Shown here in pieces: positions 26,347 through 32,417 of a stretch of DNA of 32,417 bases. The first letter of the stretch is position 1; each line of letters begins with the position of its first letter. The notes under the pieces are model-generated. The model did not search any database, had not been told where the DNA came from, and saw only the letters and a program-made list of their open reading frames with translations. This DNA comes from Methylotenera sp. (GTDB lineage Bacteria > Pseudomonadota > Gammaproteobacteria > Burkholderiales > Methylophilaceae): positions 1 through 32,417 of the forward strand of contig JAUXNQ010000009.1 of NCBI GenBank assembly GCA_030682715.1, written 5' to 3'. A program made the translations under genes and the position numbers.

Positions 26347-27096
26347 ATGGTAAAAATCAATGAGTTAACGCATTATACCCAACAACTGATGCAAGTAGAG
26401 CGTTTCAAAGATTACTGTCCTAATGGCCTGCAAGTAGAAGGGCGAGTTGAAGTTAATAAGATTGTTACTGGTGTAACTGCCAGTATGGCGCTATTAGAGG
26501 CTGCACAAAAAGCCAGTGCTGATTTGATTTTGGTGCATCATGGATATTTCTGGAAAAATGAAGTATCTGAGATTGTTGGCATTAAACAAAGGCGCATTAA
26601 ATTCCTGTTGGTACATGATATTAACTTAATGGCATTCCATTTACCGTTGGATGCACATGGAGAGTTGGGTAACAATGTGCAGCTTGGCAATTTGTTGGGA
26701 TTTAAGACGCAAAGTTACGTGGGGGCAGATAGCTTGCTTGCATACACTGAACTTGAAATAGAGTTGCCTCTATCGGAAATAGTTTTGTTGGTAGAGCATC
26801 GTTTAGGTCGTAAAGTAATGGCTATTGGTGAGCCAGCTAAAAAAATAAAGAAAATAGCTTGGTGTACTGGGGCAGCGCAAAGTTATATAGATCAAGCGAT
26901 AGCGCTAGATGTAGATCTATTTATCAGTGGCGAAATTTCTGAGCAAACTACACATCAGTCACTCGAATCGGGTGTTGCGTATATTTCTGCGGGGCATCAC
27001 GCAACAGAGCGCTATGGGGTGCAGGCGTTAGGGCGCCATTTGGCGGGAAAATTTAACTTAGAACATGAGTTTATAGATATTCATAATCCTGTTTAA
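26347..27096 (+). CDS. Nif3-like dinuclear metal-centre protein (YbgI/DUF34 family)
   Basis: A 249-residue member of the Nif3/YbgI family, hexameric proteins with a two-metal centre. Metal-binding motifs are visible: ILVHHGYFW (His-His), MAFHLPLDAH and the C-terminal ISAGHHATERYGVQALGRHL with Glu. Enzyme activity is debated; some members have been linked to GTP cyclohydrolase I type 2 annotation, which is not secure. AAAGG at 26332-26336 is the likely ribosome binding site. Its place between a DegS-like gene and petABC is conserved in betaproteobacteria, without a known functional reason. Confidence 0.88.
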   Translation: MVKINELTHYTQQLMQVERFKDYCPNGLQVEGRVEVNKIVTGVTASMALLEAAQKASADLILVHHGYFWKNEVSEIVGIKQRRIKFLLVHDINLMAFHLPLDAHGELGNNVQLGNLLGFKTQSYVGADSLLAYTELEIELPLSEIVLLVEHRLGRKVMAIGEPAKKIKKIAWCTGAAQSYIDQAIALDVDLFISGEISEQTTHQSLESGVAYISAGHHATERYGVQALGRHLAGKFNLEHEFIDIHNPV

Positions 27097-27128
27097 TCGT
27101 TTTATTTCAGTAACTTAATAAATAAAGC

Positions 27129-27157
27129 TTTAATTGGTAGTCAAAAAATTGTATAAT
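27129..27157 (+). promoter_or_regulatory. Candidate promoter of petABC
   Basis: A perfect TATAAT at 27152-27157 lies 17 bases after a weak -35, TTTAAT (27129-27134). It gives a leader of about 130 bases before petA. The -10 is convincing, the -35 is not, so an activator may be needed. Confidence 0.5.
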
Positions 27158-27293
27158 CTGGCGCCTAAACATGAAGCCTCGCTTACATTTTAATTGCTTT
27201 GGCTGTAGTTAAGTGTTTTAGTAAAGTTGACGTTGTTACCTCGAGTGGGTGCGGCGTCTGTATCCAGTCAATCCTTTCGAGCAAGAGGAAAAC

Positions 27294-27932
27294 ATGTCAG
27301 ACAACCAAAATGACAATCAGCAGGCTGACTCGCAAGCGCGCGAGTGTTCTCAAGTAGATTTAGATAAGCGTAACTTTTTAATCGCCACCTCTGCGGTGGG
27401 TGCATTAGGTTGTGCTGCGGTAGCAGTGCCTTTTGTAAAAAGTATGACGCCAAGTGAGCGTGCAAAAGCTGCAGGTGCGCCGGTAGAGGTAGACATTAGC
27501 AAGATTGAACCAGGTGCTATGATCACAGCTGAATGGCGTGGTCAACCAGTTTGGATTATCAATCGTACTGATGAAATGACTGCTGAGTTAGCTAAATATG
27601 ATGATCAATTATCAGATCCTGCGTCTGATGTGACATCGCAGCAGCCAGAATACTGTAAAAATGAGGGTCGCTCACTTAAGCCTAATCTTGCAGTGATAGT
27701 TGGTATTTGTACGCATTTGGGCTGTTCGCCAAGCGAAAAATTACAGCGTGGTGGTGATATGGGTGAAGGTTGGACAGGCGGCTTCTTCTGTCCATGTCAC
27801 GGTTCTAAGTTCGACCTAGCTGGTCGCGTATTTAGGGGCTCTCCTGCACCTATCAATTTGGTAGTGCCGCCACATAAATATTTGAGTGAGAATCTACTTC
27901 TGATTGGTGTTGATACTGAAGAGAAAGCATAA
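27294..27932 (+). CDS. petA: Ubiquinol-cytochrome c reductase Rieske iron-sulfur subunit PetA
   Basis: Carries the [2Fe-2S] cluster of the cytochrome bc1 complex that takes the first electron from ubiquinol. In 212 residues the cluster ligands are Cys139 and His141 (CTHLGC) and Cys166 and His169 (CPCHGS), with Cys144-Cys168 for the disulphide. The N-terminal signal anchor [15 protein letters not shown] (residues 22-36) is Tat-like but has Lys-Arg in place of Arg-Arg. ATG at 27294 is preferred over the upstream GTG at 27249 because AGAGGA (27284-27289) precedes it. petB follows two bases after the stop. Confidence 0.95.
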   Translation: MSDNQNDNQQADSQARECSQVDLDKRNFLIATSAVGALGCAAVAVPFVKSMTPSERAKAAGAPVEVDISKIEPGAMITAEWRGQPVWIINRTDEMTAELAKYDDQLSDPASDVTSQQPEYCKNEGRSLKPNLAVIVGICTHLGCSPSEKLQRGGDMGEGWTGGFFCPCHGSKFDLAGRVFRGSPAPINLVVPPHKYLSENLLLIGVDTEEKA

Positions 27933-27934
27933 TC

Positions 27935-29233
27935 ATGACTGATAAAAATAAATCAGCGCTATCAAGCGCTTTAAATGGCGGTTTAAATTGGGTTGACGCA
28001 CGTTTTCCGTTGACTAGTAATGTTAAGGCGCATTTGACCGAGTATTACGCACCAAGAAACTTTAACTTCTGGTACTTTTTTGGTTCATTGGCGTTGTTGG
28101 TGTTGGTGCTACAAATATTGACGGGAATTTTTCTGACCATGCATTACAAGCCGGATGCGGATTTGGCATTTGGTTCAGTGGAATACATCATGCGTGATGT
28201 GCCATGGGGTTGGTTGATTCGCTACATGCACTCAACTGGCGCATCTATGTTCTTTGTTGTGGTTTATCTACACATGTTCCGCGGCATTATCTACGGTTCT
28301 TATCGCAATCCGCGTGAGTTGATCTGGTTATTTGGCGTTGGGATATTCTTGGTGCTGATGGGTGAGGCGTTCTTTGGATATTTATTGCCATGGGGTCAGA
28401 TGTCTTACTGGGGTGCGCAAGTAATTGTTAACTTGTTCTCTGCGATTCCATTGATTGGGCCTGATGTTTCAGAGTGGTTGCGTGGTGATTATTTGGTATC
28501 TGATGCAACTTTGAATCGTTTCTTTGCTTTCCATGTAATTGCTTTACCTTTTGTGTTGGTTGGTTTGGTTGTTGCTCACTTAATTGCTTTGCATGAAGTT
28601 GGTTCAAACAACCCAGATGGTGTTGAGATTAAGAAACTGAAAGATAAAAAAACGGGTATTCCATTAGATGGTATTCCTTTCCATCCTTACTACACGGTAA
28701 AAGACTTGGTCGGTGTATCAGTGTTCCTGATTGTTTTCTCAGCGATTGTTTTCTTTGCACCAGAAATGGGTGGCTATTTCCTTGAGGCAAATAACTTTGT
28801 ACCTGCTGATCCACTAAAAACGCCATCACACATTGCGCCTGTTTGGTATTTCACACCGTACTACTCTATCTTGCGTGCTGTTCCACCCATCTTGAACTCA
28901 CAATTTCCAGGTGTCGCCGCAATGGGGCTATCAGTAGTGGCGTTTGCTTTCTTGCCTTGGTTGGATAGGAGTCCAGTGAAATCGATTCGTTATCGCGGGA
29001 TGTTATATAAACAATGGCTGGTTGCATTTGTTGTCAGTTTCTTGGTGCTTGGCTACCTTGGTACTGTGCCATCAAATATTTGGGGGCAGTTCGGTGCATG
29101 GATGGGTGGTGCTGATCGCGCTACAGTAGTTGCGCGTATCTTTACAGCGGTTTATTTCTTGTTCTTTATTTTGATGCCTTGGTATACGAAAAAAGATAAG
29201 ACTAAACCAGTGCCAGAAAGGGTAACAGGATAA
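27935..29233 (+). CDS. petB: Cytochrome b subunit of the bc1 complex, PetB
   Basis: The membrane core of the bc1 complex, binding two b haems and both quinone sites. The 432-residue protein has haem ligands His99 and His113 in helix B (RYMHSTGASMFFVVVYLHMF) and His200 and His215 in helix D; the latter pair are 15 apart. The Qo-site motif reads PVWY (302-305) rather than the usual PEWY, a variant known from beta- and gammaproteobacteria. It sits between petA and petC with almost no gaps, one operon. Confidence 0.96.
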   Translation: MTDKNKSALSSALNGGLNWVDARFPLTSNVKAHLTEYYAPRNFNFWYFFGSLALLVLVLQILTGIFLTMHYKPDADLAFGSVEYIMRDVPWGWLIRYMHSTGASMFFVVVYLHMFRGIIYGSYRNPRELIWLFGVGIFLVLMGEAFFGYLLPWGQMSYWGAQVIVNLFSAIPLIGPDVSEWLRGDYLVSDATLNRFFAFHVIALPFVLVGLVVAHLIALHEVGSNNPDGVEIKKLKDKKTGIPLDGIPFHPYYTVKDLVGVSVFLIVFSAIVFFAPEMGGYFLEANNFVPADPLKTPSHIAPVWYFTPYYSILRAVPPILNSQFPGVAAMGLSVVAFAFLPWLDRSPVKSIRYRGMLYKQWLVAFVVSFLVLGYLGTVPSNIWGQFGAWMGGADRATVVARIFTAVYFLFFILMPWYTKKDKTKPVPERVTG

Positions 29234-29238
29234 TAACC

Positions 29239-29946
29239 ATGAAAAAATTATTGTTAACTTTGTTGTTGATGCCTTTCCTTGCGATGCCTTTGGCAGTGAG
29301 TGCAAGTGAAAGTGTTAGTTTGGATAAAGCGCCGATTGATGCTGCTGATCATGAGTCATTGCAGCGTGGTGCGCGTACTTTCGTTAACTATTGCTTAAAC
29401 TGTCATAGCGCTAACTACATGCGCTACAACAGATTGTTGGAGATTGGGTTAACTGAAAAGCAAATCAAAGATAATTTGTTGCTGGCAGGCGAAAAAATTG
29501 GTGACACGATGAAAGTGGCTATCAATAAGAAAGATGCGGCGAAATGGTTTGGTGCTGCGCCACCTGATTTGTCAGTAGAGGTGCGTGCGCGTGGTGCAGA
29601 CTGGGTTTATACCTATATGCGCGGGTTCTACCGTGATAGCACTAGAGCAACGGGTTGGAATAACACGGTGTTTGATAAGGTTGGTATGCCGCATGTGCTT
29701 TATGAGTTACAGGGTGAGCAAGAGTTGAATCATGAAACTCACGCGCTAAAACTTGTTAAACCTGGCAAGCTGTCTGTCGAAGAATACGATGTTTTGGTGG
29801 GTGATTTAACAAACTTTATGGCTTACATGGCTGAACCAGCAAAGCATCAAAGAAACCAACTTGGTTGGTTTGTCTTGCTATTTTTGGGTGTGTTGTTAGT
29901 ACTAACATACAAACTTAAAAAAGCTTACTGGAAGGAAATACATTAA
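29239..29946 (+). CDS. petC: Cytochrome c1 subunit PetC
   Basis: The c-type haem subunit of the bc1 complex that passes electrons from the Rieske protein to soluble or membrane cytochromes c. The 235-residue chain has a signal peptide (…LAVSAS, about 1-23), the haem motif CLNCH (Cys52, Cys55, His56), a likely Met ligand in VGMPHVLYELQG and a C-terminal membrane anchor (about 207-224, WFVLLFLGVLLVLTYKL). Haem attachment would use ResB/CcsA encoded earlier in the window. It follows petB by five bases. Confidence 0.95.
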   Translation: MKKLLLTLLLMPFLAMPLAVSASESVSLDKAPIDAADHESLQRGARTFVNYCLNCHSANYMRYNRLLEIGLTEKQIKDNLLLAGEKIGDTMKVAINKKDAAKWFGAAPPDLSVEVRARGADWVYTYMRGFYRDSTRATGWNNTVFDKVGMPHVLYELQGEQELNHETHALKLVKPGKLSVEEYDVLVGDLTNFMAYMAEPAKHQRNQLGWFVLLFLGVLLVLTYKLKKAYWKEIH

Positions 29947-29949
29947 ATT

Positions 29950-30549
29950 ATGATGACTTTGTACTCAGGGACAACAGATCCCTATAGCCACCGCTGCCGA
30001 ATTGTTTTATTTGAAAAAGGCATGGATTTTCAGGTGATTGATGTCGACTTGGCAAATAAACCAGAAGATTTAGCGGTTATTAATCCATATAACCATGTGC
30101 CAGTGTTGGTTGAGCGTGACTTGGTATTATCAGAGGCTAATATTATTAATGAGTATATTGATGAGCGTTTTCCGCATCCACAGTTGATGCCGCCTGATCC
30201 TGTGATGCGTGCACGTGCTAGATTGTTCTTATATAGTTTTGAAAAAGACTTGTTCAGTCATATTGTTGACATTGAGTCAGATGATCAAGAAAAGGCCGAT
30301 AAAGCGCGCGCAACGATACGTGATAATTTGACCCAATTGGTGCCAATTTTCTCTAAACAGAATTATCTGTTAGGGGATGATTATTCAATGTTGGATGTTG
30401 CGGTGACGCCGTTACTTTGGCGTTTGGGTCATTATGGTATTGAGTTGCCAAATCAAGCTGCGCCAATTTTAAAATATGCCGAGCGTTTGTTCTCAAGACC
30501 ATTGTATGCAGATGCAATGACACCTTCAGAAAAAGCAATGCGTAAGTAA
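29950..30549 (+). CDS. sspA: Stringent starvation protein A (GST-fold)
   Basis: A glutathione-S-transferase-fold protein that binds RNA polymerase and alters transcription under starvation in E. coli. The 199-residue product has the N-terminal thioredoxin-like domain (LYSGTTDPYSHRCRIVLFEKGM, then NPYNHVPVLVERDLVLSEANIINEYIDERFP) and the C-terminal helical domain with LLGDDYSMLDVAVTPLLWRL. The catalytic Cys/Ser of true transferases is not evident, as expected for SspA. It starts three bases after petC, with sspB next, an order usual in betaproteobacteria. Confidence 0.93.
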   Translation: MMTLYSGTTDPYSHRCRIVLFEKGMDFQVIDVDLANKPEDLAVINPYNHVPVLVERDLVLSEANIINEYIDERFPHPQLMPPDPVMRARARLFLYSFEKDLFSHIVDIESDDQEKADKARATIRDNLTQLVPIFSKQNYLLGDDYSMLDVAVTPLLWRLGHYGIELPNQAAPILKYAERLFSRPLYADAMTPSEKAMRK

Positions 30550-30570
30550 GCTGTCTAAATGGCATTTGGG

Positions 30571-30605
30571 TGGCGTTTAATTAAAGTTGTTAAAATTAAA
30601 CGCCA
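30571..30605 (+). other. Perfect 12-bp stem-loop between sspA and sspB
   Basis: TGGCGTTTAATT (30571-30582) pairs perfectly with AATTAAACGCCA (30594-30605) around an 11-base loop. The following bases (TTGCTCTCC) are not a T-run, so it is either an atypical terminator or an mRNA processing/attenuation structure dividing sspA from sspB. Confidence 0.55.
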
Positions 30606-30650
30606 TTGCTCTCCAAGTGTGTAACTGAAGCTATCCAATAGGTTCGTTAA

Positions 30651-31079
30651 ATGTCTGAATTAATTCCAACAAAACCATATATGCTACGTGCGCTTCATGA
30701 ATGGTGCGTAGATAACAATCTAACGCCACATTTAATTGTTGCAGTGAATGCGCAAACGCGAGTGCCAATGGCGTATGTTAAAGATGGTGAAATTGTTTTA
30801 AATGTTAATTACGGCGCAACTAAAGATTTACACATAGACAATGATTCTGTGGTATTCTCTGCCCGCTTTGGTGGAGTGTCGCAAAATATATATGTTCCTA
30901 TGAGTGCTGTAAGAGGTATATTCGCACGAGAAAATGGTCAAGGTATGTTTTTTGAGGCCGAATCAGAACAAGAAGATGTGGGAGTTTCAAAAGCTGATGC
31001 AGATGTAGATGCAAAAGTTGTTGAAAATAAAGAAGAATTAAGAAAAGGTAAAAAACCTGTATTAAAAATCGTAAAATAA
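30651..31079 (+). CDS. sspB: ClpXP protease specificity-enhancing factor SspB
   Basis: An adaptor that delivers ssrA-tagged proteins to ClpXP. In 142 residues an N-terminal beta-rich domain (KPYMLRALHEWCVDNNLTPHLIVAV, then the GEIVLNVNYGATKDLHI and FSARFGG segments) binds the tag. A low-complexity acidic linker (about 100-128) leads to the C-terminal ClpX-docking peptide (GKKPVLKIVK). It follows sspA after a hairpin-containing gap of about 100 bases. The tRNA promoter begins directly after its stop. Confidence 0.94.
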   Translation: MSELIPTKPYMLRALHEWCVDNNLTPHLIVAVNAQTRVPMAYVKDGEIVLNVNYGATKDLHIDNDSVVFSARFGGVSQNIYVPMSAVRGIFARENGQGMFFEAESEQEDVGVSKADADVDAKVVENKEELRKGKKPVLKIVK

Positions 31080-31080
31080 C

Positions 31081-31108
31081 TTAACATTTTTCGAAAACTG
31101 CGTATAAT
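31081..31108 (+). promoter_or_regulatory. Promoter of the tRNA-tuf operon
   Basis: TTAACA (31081-31086), a 16-base spacer and perfect TATAAT (31103-31108), about 18 bases before the first tRNA. The -10 lies inside a 13-base palindrome GCGTATAATACGC (31100-31112). It starts two bases after the sspB stop. Confidence 0.75.
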
Positions 31109-31125
31109 ACGCATCTCACGAAAAC

Positions 31126-31201
31126 GCCGGGTTAGCTCAGTTGGTAGAGCAGCGCACTTGTAATGCGAAGGTCATCAGTTCGATTCCGATACCCGGCACC
31201 A
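31126..31201 (+). tRNA. tRNA-Thr (anticodon TGT)
   Basis: A 76-base cloverleaf with acceptor stem GCCGGGT/ACCCGGC, D arm GCTCAGTTGGTAGAGC, anticodon loop CTTGTAA, T loop TTCGATT and encoded CCA (31199-31201). It matches E. coli thrU type, including the A·C mismatch in the T stem. First tRNA of the Thr-Tyr-Gly-Thr set before tuf. Confidence 0.96.
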
Positions 31202-31273
31202 GAATTCTTAGCAAATTCCCTTTTATACATTTGACAGCAAGTCAAATTTTCAGCATAATCGCGGGTTCGGTGA

Positions 31274-31358
31274 GGAGGGGTGGCCGAGTGGTTAAAGGCG
31301 ACGGACTGTAAATCCGTTCTCTCAGAGTACGAAGGTTCGAATCCTTCCCCCTCCACCA
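31274..31358 (+). tRNA. tRNA-Tyr (anticodon GTA)
   Basis: An 85-base class II tRNA with acceptor stem GGAGGGG/CCCCTCC, anticodon loop CTGTAAA, a long variable arm (about CTCTCAGAGTACG) and encoded CCA (31356-31358). Second in the cluster. Confidence 0.96.
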
Positions 31359-31434
31359 GTTTGTAAAACATAAAGTTTTAAAGCATATAGTAAGTTGCGG
31401 TAATTTGAGCTTGTTGGCGTTATGCAACATGTAC

Positions 31435-31510
31435 GCGGGTGTAGCTCAGTTGGTAGAGCACTTGCCTTCCAAGCAAGATGTCGCGAGTTCGAACCTCGTC
31501 GCCCGCTCCA
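31435..31510 (+). tRNA. tRNA-Gly (anticodon TCC)
   Basis: A 76-base tRNA with acceptor stem GCGGGTG/CGCCCGC (one G·T), anticodon stem CTTGC/GCAAG and loop CTTCCAA, T loop TTCGAAC, discriminator T and encoded CCA (31508-31510). Third in the cluster. Confidence 0.96.
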
Positions 31511-31535
31511 CCGGTTGGCTGTCGCGGATTTAAGC

Positions 31536-31610
<75 letters not shown>

Positions 31611-31723
31611 TAAAGCTTGTGTGCTTGTAAATGGCAAGTTGCTGTGGCGGTTAGAGGTTGTTAGTATAGTGTGCTTGATGATAAGTAGCCGAATGGTGAA
31701 ATGTCGGGCATGATGATTTGAAC

Positions 31724-31749
31724 AAGTTTTATTAATTCTAATAAAACTT
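31724..31749 (+). other. Perfect 11-bp stem-loop in the tuf leader
   Basis: AAGTTTTATTA (31724-31734) pairs perfectly with TAATAAAACTT (31739-31749) around ATTC. No T-run follows. It lies 33 bases before the tuf start codon, between tRNA-Thr and tuf, and could be an RNase processing site or a leader structure that separates tRNA maturation from tuf mRNA. Confidence 0.5.
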
Positions 31750-31782
31750 ATGGTTAATAAAATATTGTAAAGGACTGAAGCA

Positions 31783-32417
31783 ATGGCAAAAGGTAAATTT
31801 GAGCGGACCAAGCCGCACGTTAACGTAGGTACGATTGGCCACGTTGACCATGGTAAGACAACACTAACAGCAGCGATCACCACTGTATTAACAAAGAAAT
31901 ACGGCGGCGAAGCAAAAGCGTACGACCAAATTGACGCAGCACCAGAAGAAAAAGCACGTGGTATTACCATTAACACAGCACACGTTGAGTACGAGACAGC
32001 AGCACGTCACTACGCACACGTAGACTGCCCAGGCCATGCTGACTATGTAAAAAACATGATTACAGGTGCAGCACAAATGGACGGCGCGATTCTAGTATGT
32101 TCAGCAGCTGACGGCCCTATGCCACAAACACGTGAGCACATCCTATTAGCACGTCAAGTTGGCGTACCATACATCGTAGTATTCCTCAACAAAGCAGACA
32201 TGGTAGATGACCCTGAATTGTTAGAACTCGTTGAAATGGAAGTCCGTGACCTATTAAGCAAATACGACTTCCCAGGCGACGACACCCCAATCATCCAAGG
32301 CTCAGCAAAGCTAGCACTTGAAGGTGACCAATCAGAAATTGGCGAACCATCAATCTTCCGCTTAGCAGAAGCGCTAGACAACTACATCCCAATGCCAGAT
32401 CGTGCTATCGACGGCAC
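31783..32417 (+). CDS. tuf: Elongation factor Tu (5' part; gene continues past the window)
   Basis: EF-Tu brings aminoacyl-tRNA to the ribosome as a GTP complex. Only the first 211 codons are present; the frame is open to the window edge. The G1 motif GHVDHGKT is at 19-26, the switch II DCPGH at 81-85 and NKAD at 136-139; the effector segment [10 protein letters not shown] is intact. AAGGA at 31770-31774 is the ribosome binding site for the ATG at 31783. Codon use is strongly biased, as in hps. Its place behind tRNA-Thr-Tyr-Gly-Thr is the conserved tufB context, usually followed by tRNA-Trp, secE and nusG. Confidence 0.97.
   Translation, partial: MAKGKFERTKPHVNVGTIGHVDHGKTTLTAAITTVLTKKYGGEAKAYDQIDAAPEEKARGITINTAHVEYETAARHYAHVDCPGHADYVKNMITGAAQMDGAILVCSAADGPMPQTREHILLARQVGVPYIVVFLNKADMVDDPELLELVEMEVRDLLSKYDFPGDDTPIIQGSAKLALEGDQSEIGEPSIFRLAEALDNYIPMPDRAIDG

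Noticed and set aside
31132-31371. Minus-strand frames across the tRNA-Thr/tRNA-Tyr genes giving GYRNRTDDLR- and GEGFEPSYSERTDL-like peptides
   Set aside because: These are well-known artefacts of translating the antisense of tRNA genes; the tRNA folds explain the sequence.

Overview
The window reads as a chromosomal core region of a methylotrophic betaproteobacterium, most likely a member of the Methylophilaceae (Methylotenera/Methylophilus-like). The evidence is a gene for 3-hexulose-6-phosphate synthase (the ribulose monophosphate formaldehyde-fixing enzyme), betaproteobacterial gene orders (engB–cytochrome c4–resB–ccsA; degS-like–nif3–petABC–sspAB; tRNA-Thr-Tyr-Gly-Thr–tuf) and a moderately AT-rich composition. 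Species assignment is inference. No prophage, IS transposase or CRISPR array is visible.

Layout. 1-394 has no convincing gene and carries a MITE-like inverted repeat. 395-5134 holds engB (minus strand), a dihaem cytochrome c4 and the System II cytochrome c maturation pair resB/ccsA. 5271-7852 holds an orphan membrane sensor kinase (minus) and an orphan prepilin-like protein. 8023-11209 is the mlaFEDCB phospholipid transport operon. 11450-15119 has a YadGH-type ABC-2 exporter, ibaG (BolA family), a CGFS monothiol glutaredoxin and murA. 15133-23078 is a near-complete histidine pathway (hisG-D-C, then hisB-H-A-F-I-E). It is split between hisC and hisB by hps, which has its own promoter-like region and a strong terminator. 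23154-25031 is hinT-tatABC. A convergent DegS/AlgW-like protease follows, then nif3-like, the cytochrome bc1 operon petABC and sspA-sspB. The window ends in four tRNA genes and the first 211 codons of tuf, which runs off the edge.

How the genes fit together. ResB/CcsA attach haem to the c-type cytochromes encoded here (c4 and PetC). TatABC is the expected export route for the folded Rieske protein PetA, and PetABC reduces c-type cytochromes such as c4. Mla, MurA and the ABC-2 exporter serve the envelope. HPS and the his genes both lie on the pentose-phosphate side of metabolism: HPS consumes ribulose-5-phosphate, and HisG consumes PRPP made from ribose-5-phosphate.

The points most worth a second look are: hps embedded in the his cluster with a dense control region; a C-terminal Gly-linker plus amphipathic tail on HPS; an RNA hairpin predicted to mask the hisI ribosome binding site; a possible 27-residue ORF coupled to hisC; a histone-H1-like tail on TatA; and a Lys-Arg instead of Arg-Arg Tat signal on the Rieske protein. 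All calls come from reading the sequence; no database search or folding program was run.
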